Source of the DNA: Cacajao melanocephalus
Lineage: Eukaryota; Chordata; Mammalia; Primates; Pitheciidae
Reading direction: 5' to 3'
Assembly (NCBI GenBank): GCA_963573385.1
Contig: CAUYLG010071329.1
Coordinates: 124,001-188,000, forward strand
DNA: 64,000 nt
The notes under the pieces are model-generated. The model did not search any database and had not been told where the DNA came from. It saw nothing but the letters and a program-made list of their open reading frames with translations. Each line of letters opens with the position of its first letter. The stretch's first letter is position 1. Positions 53,942 to 64,000 of this stretch are shown piece after piece. A program made the position numbers and the translations under genes.

Positions 53942-53999
53942 TCCCTAGAAGATGGTGCTTCTGCATACAGACTCTTCCTCTTGTTGTACGAGGCTACGT

Positions 54000-55689
54000 C
54001 AGAATTCTTTATTATAGCCAAGGAAGTGACGCTCCTGCCTCCCATAAAACTGGAATGCTCCTTGCAATGCCATCCATTGATTAAGTATATCTATAAACCA
54101 ACGCGACTGCATTTTACTAGGATCTATCCTTCTTAAATTATCCAAACAAAACAGACACGTTTTAAAAGCTATGTACTTATTCTAATTAGAACCACCATGG
54201 CACAAACATTCTTAAGATTCCTCTCTTAGAATTGTCTTTCAAAGTTATACCAACTTCTTTGAAACAGTGACAACTTACATCTTTTTGAAGGGAAATTCTG
54301 TTCTTGGAAATTGCAGAAAGTAACTTGGAAGCAAACGTAAGAGAAAATGAAAATCCATGTGAACTGTATGGTAGAAATATGGACAATTTTAATATGTTTT
54401 GCTTAATTATAATTTATTTTTCAAAGTTGTGATTTGCTTTATTTCAGATTTCTAGTCTGACTTGACTTTCTACCAAAATATCTTTATTCAAAAATGTGTG
54501 CTCATTTTACTCACTTCAATTAATAAATAGCTGAGTCCAGCTGAGAACTTGGCTTATGTTTAAGGTATTCATGAATACAAATAACGAAGTTGGGCTCAGT
54601 TAAAATTATGTATCCTACCGCGAACAAAAGCAAATAGACCCCTTAAAGAAAGTCAGACTACTTGACATTTTTCATGATTTTCACAAGCCTATGTCTTGCG
54701 TGGTAACTCATATTCCAACTGAAACAAATGCTGTTCTTGCTTAAAAAAAATACATTGATTACGACATGAATTTATTTTGCTTTCTATATTGGTCTTGATA
54801 TCAATTTCCAAAAAGGAACTTCTAAACTGCTTTACTTACATAGGGAATAGCACCAGGATGAAGTATAGTTTTCCTAGGTTTGAAAACTTTAAAGGCCATT
54901 TGAGAATACATATTTCTGGTTAAATTTGTTTTAAAAATGTATGATTATAATTTGTTTCAACTGTCCCTCTACATTTTTCACATACTGACATACCCAGTGG
55001 CTCCAGTAGCTATTTTAATGGGATTTTAAATTATCTGCTGGCTCTAAGTTCCAATTCCTTTTGGCTAAATAGTCAATTTAAATCATAACACTTTCTTCTA
55101 TTTTGGTGTTCGAGGGACATGCTCATGCTTATCAAGTCTCCCTCTCTCTCTGGGAGGAGTAAAATCTCTCAAATAGAAGGTTGGTTTGTCCATGAGGCAA
55201 CACTGGACTATTTTGCTACCAGGGGTAGAAGTATAAAAATAAAATGGTATAGTCTCTGATGTCCTGTACTAACATGTTGAATTTATCTCAGTATTTTAGG
55301 TCAGATGATTTGTACCTGATGTATTTGAGAAACCCCCACTGACCCTAACCCTCATCCCCAGGCCCTCATCACCTAATATTCTTTGTGTAACCAAATACTT
55401 TGTGTACTTTGAACATCACCTAATACTCTGTGTATACAGCTGCTAGAGTTTTCTTGTGAAATCCTGGATGCATCAGCTGAATGGTGTTAGTAATAGGTAC
55501 AGCCATATTTAGCTGAATGCTTACCAAATTGTATGTTGATGCTCTTTATGTCTGTTCTTCTCTAATATAAACAAGAGCTCAACACATGTATCATTAGTAC
55601 ATCAATATGCTTGTGTGTGGATAGAAGTGTACGCTACATGTTGTAAACATGGGTGGTTTTCCATGAAGAGAAGGGATGTGGAATAAAAG
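54000..55689. other. Intergenic sequence upstream of KRTAP26-1, nothing recognised
   Basis: No gene, RNA or repeat family supported. Short frames on both strands look random. Confidence 0.4.
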
Positions 55690-55890
55690 GAAACTGGCAT
55701 TTATGGAGTGCCTACTCTGTGAAAAATGTTACCCTATGGGTGTCTGCATGTGCAATTCATTTTGTCCTCACAATTCTATACAGTAGATCTTGCTATTTCA
55801 AGTACTCATATGAGAAAACTTGAACTTTAGAAAGTTACAGTAATAGATATTAAGAAAAACATTTGAACAAAGCCTTCTTGACTGCCCAAA
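55690..55890 (+). repeat. MIR SINE fragment
   Basis: The run ggcatttatggagtgcctactctgtg, cattttgtcctcacaattctatacagtagatc follows MIR order and is diverged. Confidence 0.55.
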
Positions 55891-56180
55891 CAGATTTTGT
55901 CTCTATCCCATGTGGCATTACATAGAGATACATTGATACTATCATTTCATAACCAATAAGCATGTGAATCTGAGTAATTTGCATAATTTCTCTGCTCCCC
56001 AGTCACTGTCAGTATCATTTTATGAGCCAATGGAAATATTAATAGTATTTGAGATATCATTAAAAGTTAAACCGTAAAATGTTATACAAGAGTAATCTAT
56101 TTTCTCACTTTGGCACTCTTAACCCATTCTGGAAAGTATGACCTTGGGTTTAATTTCTTTAGAGCACCACCATGAATTTC

Positions 56181-56216
<36 letters not shown>
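56181..56216 (+). repeat. (TG)n microsatellite
   Basis: About 18 uninterrupted TG units. Confidence 0.95.
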
Positions 56217-56220
<4 letters not shown>

Positions 56221-57528
56221 CTGCAAAAATATCCACAGATCTTCAGAAAGTAAAGTGCCCTGAATAAAAGTTGTCCTTCATATAATATAGGTTAAACTAA
56301 TATTATTTCATACTGGCTGTGTCAGTAAAAGAGAAGTGCTTATTTGGGCATAATACCAGGTAACTCATTAGCAGGATCCTATAAACTACAGGCTTCGGGC
56401 TTCTCTTCTGATTTAAGAGCCCGGGGATAATCGGAGGAACTGGGAATCCTGTGTGATTTCCCAGATTTACTCACTGTGTTGCTTTTCTTCTTTGTCTCTC
56501 CTACTCTTGAAGTTGAATTCTGAGTTTCTCTGTCTTGGAGACAACAAGTCTCAAGAACATTGCAATAATAAAGTTGTGCCAATAAACAAGATACTTTTAA
56601 GTCATCCATGCAGCAAGTATTTATTGAGCATCATTATGAGCAAAACATTATGGAAGCAACATAAAATTGGTTTCTGCTCTCAGATAAATCCTATCTTGTA
56701 AGCTTGGTAAGACAGAACTAGGTAACTGTTTACTAAGTTCTGTAAGTAATGTACAGAGAAGACCAAACATAGTTCATCCACCTTACCAAAAAATCAACAT
56801 TTGATATTAATTTTGAAAGATAGAAGGGGCTTTGGAGAAGAGGAAGACACTTTAGGCTATGGCAAAAGATGTAAAGGTAGAGAAAATGATGACAGAGAGC
56901 TTCCCAGTGAAGGATTCTAAGCGGCAAACTCATATTCACATGTTGAAATTAGTGGGGGAAGTAGTTATATTGTTCTAAAGGTGCGGTGATCCAGTAACGT
57001 GTTTCAAGGAGAGAGTGCTGAGATTAATTTGCAGCATAGATTGGAAAGTGGGAAAACCTGTTATAATGCTTTTTTCCCTTTATCTTCTAAAATTATATAT
57101 TTATCTCCATTTTTCCTTTCTGTTATCATGGCAGTTATTTACGTTTGGGCTTTTTTGCTCTCCTTTGGTGAATTTCCTACTGCCACCATTGACTTCTATC
57201 CTTATGGTCTTCTATTTTGCCTGAATAATGCATTTGGAATAATACTCATGAAATTAATTTCATCACATGACTTTCTTTCTCAAAAAAGTTGATGACTTCT
57301 CTTTGTCTACAGAGTGTTGTTCTAACACTTGTCTGGCCCTTCTCTACTTCCCAGTAAAGATTCTCTCCTACTTTTTTGGGTTGCCTGTTAAGATTTCCAA
57401 TTACACCATATCCATCTTTCCCCCACATTATATCCCCACTTATCCACCTCCCTTTCATTTAAAATAATTTAAAAGCTTTATCTAACATTCAGACCTCGGC
57501 AAATTAGCTCCTTTCTAAATACTTTTCA
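56217..57528. other. Intergenic sequence, nothing recognised
   Basis: Frames at 56379-56701 and 56999-57292 show no family resemblance. No repeat assigned. Confidence 0.4.
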
Positions 57529-57810
57529 TTTATTTATTTAGAGTCAGAGTCTTGCTCTTATCGCCCAGGCTGGAGTGCAATGGCACCATCTTGGCTCACT
57601 GCAACCTCCACCTCCGAGGTTCAAGCGGTTCTCCTGCCTCAGCCTCCTGAGTAGCTGAGAGCCACCGAACGCCTGGCTAATTTTTGTGCTCTTAGTAGAG
57701 ATGGGGTTTTGTCATGTTGGCAGGCCGGTCTCGAACTCCTGGCCTCATCATGTGCCCGCCTTGGCCTCCCAAAGTGCTGAGATTATAGGCATGAGCCACC
57801 ATGCCTGGCC
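57529..57810 (-). mobile_element. Alu (S-like), antisense
   Basis: It starts with tttatttatttagagtcagagtcttgctc and ends ccaccatgcctggcc. A short deletion removes part of the ctgggactacagg region. Confidence 0.92.
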
Positions 57811-57914
57811 TCCTTTGTAAATACTTTACAGATCATTCCTGCCAACCTAAATCTTTCCAACTTTTAAATTTGTATAATTATCACTAATTCTTTCTCACAA
57901 GCATGAGATTTTTT

Positions 57915-57915
57915 C

Positions 57916-57956
<41 letters not shown>
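57915..57956 (+). repeat. Compound (TC)n(CA)n microsatellite
   Basis: About ten TC units pass directly into about ten CA units. Confidence 0.95.
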
Positions 57957-58019
57957 TTTACTTTGCAAGCAAAACATTCTATGTGTATCTTTTCCTAACT
58001 ATATTATAGAACTCTTATT

Positions 58020-58165
58020 ATCTGCTATTAACTACCCGTTTAGCATATCCCAGACACTGTTCTGCTTGTTTTACATGAATTCGGGGATTTAATTCTCATA
58101 ACGTCCTTATTCGATTAAGGATGTGTGATTATTATTCTCAATACCTGTGAGAAAACTTAGTCTAT
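58020..58165 (+). repeat. MIR SINE fragment
   Basis: Text such as cagacactgttctgcttgttttacatgaattc and ggatttaattctcataacg matches MIR order. Confidence 0.5.
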
Positions 58166-58169
58166 CCTT

Positions 58170-59084
58170 AATAAATATGTGCAGACTAACATGATACCAA
58201 TTACAAAATATAACTTTGGCTTTATCAAATAAAAACTTACCTTTATTTAGTCAATAACCTCTTTTATATACTTTTCTCATCATCTATCCATTCTCATTAG
58301 AGAAGCTCAACTTCTAAGGAATATTAAAGAACATGAGAACAGAAGGAGGTTCAAGGGGACTACACAGCCTTTAAGTTCTTATCTTTCCCTTTTTAATATT
58401 CCTGGTTAATATTCACCTTAGCTTGGCTTAGAGAAGCCAACCAATTACCTAGAGTCAGTTCATTGTAGCCTACAACATAATAAAGTGACCGATTGTAGCA
58501 CCCTCTGTTGGATGCCATGTGTAAAATTATTGAATTATAATCAGTTCAAATAATGAATTTCCTGATCAGCAATGTAGATTTCTGGGTAAATGATCAGGCT
58601 GCCAGGCAGTAACCTACTTTCAATTGAATGATTAATTACTGCATGATAACATCCTTTAGTGTGGAAACTATATATACATGATTTGAACAATATTTGCACC
58701 CCTCATTCCCCTTTCATTCACACCCAAAACCTTCTACAGCTGGTGTTAAAAACTACTTTGTATTAATTAGGACATCCTTTCATTCATGTATTCAAGACAC
58801 TGAAGTTGGAAGGATTTCTTCCACTTTTTATAGTTAAGCCTTTGAATTGTATTCCTTTCATCTTTACAAGGTCTTTTAAATTTTTCTCCTTTTGCCTATT
58901 TAATTATTATTTTTTAAATGTGAAATACTTTTATTTTTAATTTCTCTCCAGATTTTTTCAGATAAAATTGGCAAATTAAAATTATATATATTTAAGCTAT
59001 ACAATGTGATGCTTTGATGTTTATATATACATTGCGAAATAATTACCACAATTAAGTGAATTAACATTGCCATCACCTCGTGTA
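58170..59084. other. Intergenic sequence, nothing firmly recognised
   Basis: No gene seen. The last part (58915-59084) has L1-like antisense wording (attaccacaattaagtgaattaacattgcc) but is short. Confidence 0.4.
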
Positions 59085-59090
59085 GTCGTC

Positions 59091-59350
59091 CCTCCTTCCT
59101 TCCTTCCTTCCTTCCTTCCTTCCTTCCTTCCTTCCTTCCTTCCTTCCTTTTCATTCTTTCTCTTTCTCTTTCTTTCTTTTTCTTTTTTCTTTCTCTCTTG
59201 CTTTCTTTCTTCTTTCTTTGTTTTCAGTGAAAACATTAAGATCTGCTTTCTTTCTTTCTTTCGCTCTTTCTCTTTAGCTTTCTTTTTTTTCTTTCTTTTT
59301 TGGTGAAAATATTAAGATCTACTCTTTCTTTTCTTTTCTTTCTTCTTTTT
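59091..59350 (+). repeat. Polypyrimidine tract: (TTCC)n then CTTT-rich with a repeated unit
   Basis: 59091-59150 is pure TTCC, about 15 units. It passes into TTTC/CTTT-rich DNA to about 59350. This is interrupted by copies of gtgaaaacattaagatctac (59225-59250, 59301-59327), with a third copy at 59351-59375 closing the tract. The low-complexity frames over it on both strands are not genes. Confidence 0.92.
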
Positions 59351-59376
59351 CAGTGAAAACATTAACATCTACTCTT

Positions 59377-59619
<243 letters not shown>

Positions 59620-59639
59620 TCAAATTTTGCTGAGAGCAT

Positions 59640-61118
59640 ATTACAGGGTACATTAGCTATACTAATATATAGTATATCCATGCCTTGTATTTTATTTATC
59701 CTGCATAACTGAAACTTTGTACAGTTTGACCAACATCTCCCCATATTTCCCACCCCCTACCTCTTGGCAATCATATTTCTAGTCTCTGCTTTTATGGGCT
59801 GTTTTTGTTATTGAGTTACATGAGTTTCTATATATTTTAAATATTAACCACCTGTCAGATGACTGAATGGTTTGCAAATATTTTCTCCTATTATCTAAAT
59901 TCTCTCTTCTATTGTTTCCTTTGCTGTGTGAAGCTTTTTAGTTTTATGAAATACAACTTGTCTATTTTTGCTTTAGTTGCTCATGCTTTTGGTGTCATGC
60001 CAAAAATACTCACTGTTAAGACCAATGTCAGGAAGATTTTCTCTATGTATTTTTTGGGTAGTTTTATAGCTACTGGCCTTGTGTTTAAGTGTTTAATACA
60101 TTTTTATTTAATTTTTTTTATATGGTGTGAGATAAGGGTCCAGTTTCATTCTTCTGCATGTGGGTATGAAGTTTTCCCAAAATCATTTATTGAAGACATT
60201 ACTTGTTTTCCACAATTTGTTTTGGGAAACCTTGTCAAACATCAGCTGACTGTAAATGTGTAGAATTATTTTGGGGCTTTTAATTCTGTTCCGTTAGCCG
60301 ATGTGTCTGTTTTAATCTCAGTACCATAATTTGATATTAGTAGCATTGTGATGTATTTTGAACTTAGTAAATGTGATGCTTCCAGCTTTTCTTTTCTTGC
60401 TTAATATTGTTTTGCTTATTTGGAACTTTTGTATTTCCCTATGGATTTTATGATTTTTTTTTCTATTCCTGTGAAAATGCCATTGGAATTTTGATAGGGA
60501 TTGTGTTGTATCTATAAATTGCTTTGGGTATGAACATTTTAATAGTATTAATTATTAAAATCCATGAATATGAATTTTTTTCCATTTGTGTCTTCTTTAT
60601 TTCATTAATGTTTTATAGCTTTCAGTATATAGATTTCTCACTTATTTGAATAAATTTATTTCTAAGCATTTTATTCTTTTTGATGCTTTTTTGAATGAGA
60701 TTTTTAAAATTTCTTTTTTAGATAGTTTATCTGTAATGTATGGACATGCTACTGATTTTTGTATGTTTATTTCGTATCTTGCAACTTTGCTGAACTCATT
60801 TTTCTAATAGTTTTTTGGTGGACTCTCTAGGGTTTTTGATATATAGAATCATGTCATATGCCAACGGAGACAACTTTAATTCTTTATTATTTGGGTGCTT
60901 TTTATTTTTTTTTAACTGACTAATTGCTCTGGCTAGGACTTCTAGTGCTATATTGAATAGAAGTAGAAATAGTAGGCATCCTTGTCTTGTTCCTGGTCTA
61001 GGAAGAAAAACTTTTAGCTTTTCACCATTGTATGTTTTAGCTGTGAGTTCACATATATGGACTTCCTTATGTTGAAGTACATTCCTTCTATACCTAATTT
61101 GTTAAAGTCTTTATCGTG
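59640..61118 (-). mobile_element. L1 ORF2/3' fragment, minus strand
   Basis: The plus strand reads as antisense L1 ORF2: tttgcaaatattttctcctatt, gtgaagctttttagttttatg, tgtgagataagggtccagtttc, ccaaaatcatttattgaagac, cctgtgaaaatgccattgg, catccttgtcttgttcctgg, ttcttctatacctaatttg-like end. The plus-strand 134-codon frame at 59859-60263 is a shadow of it. The element is truncated and defective. Confidence 0.88.
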
Positions 61119-61655
61119 AAAGTAATTAACTTTTGATTTTGCAGGCTCATGGACAGAAGGGACTTGCCTTGTCTCAGATGAGACTTTGGACTATGGACTT
61201 TTGGGTTAATACTGAAATGAGTTAAGACTTCGGGGGACTGTTGGGAAGACATGATTAGTTTTGAAATGTGAGGACATGAGATTTGAGAGGGGCCAGGGGC
61301 AGGATGATATGGTTTGGCTGCGTCCCCACCCAAATCTCATCTTGAATTCCCACATGTTGTGAGAGGGACCCAGTGGGAGGTAATTGAGCCATGGGGGCAG
61401 GTCTTTTCTGTGCTGCTCGCATGATAGTGAATAAGTCTCATGAGATCCAATGGTTTTTAAGAGGCGGTTTCCCTGAACAAGTTGTCTACTTTTGTCTGTC
61501 ACCATGTGAAATGTGCCTTCCACCTACTGCCATGATTGTGAGGCCTCCTCATCCACGTGGAACTATAAGCCAAATAAATCTCTTTCTCCTGTAAATTTCC
61601 CAGTCTCAGGTATGTCTTTATCAGCAGCATGAAAACAGATTAATACAGAGAACAT
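61119..61655 (+). mobile_element. THE1-type MaLR: 3' internal end plus LTR
   Basis: 61119-61303 matches the end of the THE1 internal region (tgagactttggactatggac, aagacttcgggggactgttggg, gacatgagatttgagagggg). The LTR begins tgatatggtttggctgcgtcc near 61307 and runs through gggaggtaattgagccatggg, gtgaataagtctcatgag, ccatgattgtgaggcctcc to ggtatgtctttatcagcagcatg and tacag. It is an old primate LTR retrotransposon remnant. The frames at 61206-61594 are shadows. Confidence 0.9.
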
Positions 61656-61859
61656 TTTCAAATATCTTTTAGCAGTCTGTGATTGCCTTTTATTAATGTT
61701 ATAGTGAGCTTTAAAGTACAGATATTTTTAATTTTGAAGAAGAACATTTTATTACCTTTTAATTTATAGACTGTGTTTTCGATTTTGTATCTAAGACACT
61801 TTTGCCTAACCTAATGTCTTAAAGGTTTTCTCCTTTTTTATGTTAAAAAAATCTACATC

Positions 61860-62744
61860 TATTTGCACCAATATTTTAAACTGTTATCTTAAAGGTCATC
61901 AATGATTTCTCTATATCCAACGTGTATTTTTACCTTCCATCTTAATTCAGTGTCACAGTTGACACTGCTGACCATGCTTCCCTTTCTGAACCAATTTCAA
62001 CAGTGCACTCATCTCATGGTTCTTTTATATCACAATCAATATCTCTTTTGTCCTCATTCATGTTTTGTCTCTTTTTGCCTCCTATCCCCCAGAAGATAAA
62101 CATTTATCAATCTTCTGCGTTCTTATCAATCTGCATTTCATTTACCTAAAGTGTTCCATGAATAGCTCTACATGAATTCTTCTATATTCATAATCATATG
62201 CCTGCTCTCTTTCCCTGTCTCTGTTTCTTCATTTGTAATTGTCTGCTGGACTGTCCCACAGGAATAATGTACATTGCAAATTAAATATTTATACATACAT
62301 AGTGCTTTCTCCAAAGTTGGTTCCTCCTCCCATTAACTTGATTTCTACTTATGGTACCATATTCTCTTAGTCACAGGCTTAATGTGTTATAAAACTATTC
62401 TTATGAGTAACTCTATCTCTATCACATTCTCTGAGGTGAGATTAATAGGAAAATGTAGCTCAGATTATATCTTTCCCTTAACCATAGTTATCTTGAATAC
62501 CTCTCTATTGCCTACAGAATTAAACCAAAGCTCCTTAAGTTGTCATTAAAGGCTATTTATAATATGGCTTCAATATATATTCCAATATATCCCAAACATG
62601 CTCTCTTCAGGTCTTCTTTATATGGAATTTCAGATGACCATATGTGCCATTCTCAGTAAATGTGTCACTTAAATTGCTGGTTTCCTTTTATTTTTGTTTT
62701 GGATGCTCTTCCACCATGTCTGTGTTTATTTATATTCTACTTAT
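61860..62744. repeat. L2 LINE fragments
   Basis: L2-like word order: aaaggtcatcaatgatttc, cagtgtcacagttgacactgctgacc, then cctctctattgcctacagaattaaaccaaagctcc and ggctatttataatatggcttc. It is diverged and interrupted by the next Alu. Confidence 0.55.
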
Positions 62745-63034
<290 letters not shown>

Positions 63035-64000
63035 CTATTCTATTCTAATAGCTCAGGTCAAATATAACCACTACAAGGAACCCTTTATTTTTGCCTCAGT
63101 GGAGGTAATTTTTTTCCCTTTAAAATTTTTTCTACTTTACATATCTCATATTATATTATTTCATATCTTATATTTAATTCAATTTACATCTTATTTTTAC
63201 TTCGAAGTAATGATTATATTGAAGAAATAATAGCCTTATTTGTGTTTGTATTGCTAAAACTGCCCAATATACTACTTTTGTAAATATTTATTCAAATAAT
63301 AAACGAAAAGCCTTAGTAATTTTTTTCTCTATTAAGTTCTTGCCTTTTATTTTCTCTTACTTTATCTCAGATATTTCTCTTATTAGAATAAAAACTTACA
63401 TGCAGACCAGTGTATATGATGGAAAATGGCTGTTGAGGAAAATTGAATAGAAACTGACAGAGTCTATCTCAATTTAGGTAATATCTTCTGTAGTTTATAA
63501 TCTATTTATTTAGATGAAGATGTATATTTTCAGCACTTTTGGCCCTTAGTTTTATACATTAGAACCTATCATTGTCTTTGGTACTTTGAGAGCTTTTTTT
63601 TACAGTGAAAGCTAAGATTTACTATAAACCAATAAAAAGTGAGGCATGGGTCTATTATATTGATTGTCACCAAAGTCTTGGAATTTCCCACTTAGCACAC
63701 TTTATAGCCAGGGGAAGAATTCAGTTCACCTTTCAGGTCACAGAGAATGCTTGTTCAGTTATTTTGCTGCATATGACAAGTACCTCTCCTGGCCTCTGTA
63801 TACTCCTGACTCTCTAGACACACAGGAACTCTGGGGATAGACTTCACAATCAGAAATGTCATTTGGGAGTATAGAAGTTTTCTAGTTTTTTGGAGCTATT
63901 GTTTAATAGAACATGAGAACAAAATAGCAATGCTAGGACTTGTCAACGACTCAACAGTCTCACTAAAATCAAGCAATGATCTTTGGAAGTTTGGCCCTAA
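63035..64000. other. Intergenic end of the window, nothing recognised
   Basis: A continuation of an L2-like tail may exist near 63035-63130. No gene is supported. Confidence 0.4.

Noticed and set aside
58900..59306. Lys/Glu- and Ser/Phe-rich frames near 59 kb
   Set aside because: They are translations of the TTCC/CTTT simple repeat.
59859..60263. 134-codon plus-strand frame
   Set aside because: It is the antisense of an L1 ORF2 fragment.
61094..61594. Overlapping frames around 61.1-61.6 kb
   Set aside because: They fall within a THE1-type MaLR remnant and are not host genes.

Overview
This 64 kb window is AT-rich, repeat-dense mammalian nuclear DNA from a primate. It carries about fifteen Alu dimers or Alu fragments (J- and S-type, one S/Y-like), old L1 and L2 pieces, MIRs and MaLR LTRs. 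The two intact genes match my memory of KRTAP24-1 and KRTAP26-1, neighbours in the human chromosome 21q22.1 hair keratin-associated protein (KRTAP) cluster. Both proteins differ from the remembered human versions at many residues, each with a one-residue length change. I therefore favour a non-human simian, but the species cannot be fixed from sequence reading alone.

Layout: 0-15 kb is intergenic (Tigger-like transposon, MIRs, Alus). KRTAP24-1 lies on the minus strand at 15.75-16.51 kb, with a close TATA box and a long 3' UTR. From 17 to 53 kb is intergenic DNA rich in interspersed repeats, containing two broken minus-strand KRTAP copies near 31.0-31.4 kb and 40.3-40.9 kb. KRTAP26-1 lies on the minus strand at 53.22-53.85 kb. 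From 54 to 64 kb there are MIR, Alu and L2 copies, a long polypyrimidine tract with a rearranged Alu, an antisense L1 and a THE1-type LTR. No RNA gene, CRISPR array, prokaryotic feature or spliced gene was recognised.

Both intact genes encode small, Cys/Ser/Tyr-rich single-exon structural proteins. Members of this family cross-link keratin intermediate filaments in the hair shaft; these two are, from general knowledge, cuticle proteins. The same orientation of all four KRTAP sequences, and an AT-rich TATA-like block at a similar distance upstream of three of them, suggest tandem duplication followed by loss of two copies. I found no KRTAP25-1-like reading frame, although that gene lies between 24-1 and 26-1 in human.

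I found no convincing previously undescribed system. The items most worth a second look are the two KRTAP relics, the apparent absence of KRTAP25-1, and several local rearrangements: an Alu inversion junction, a 27-bp duplication inside an Alu, a repeated unit in a pyrimidine tract, and a 10-bp perfect inverted repeat.
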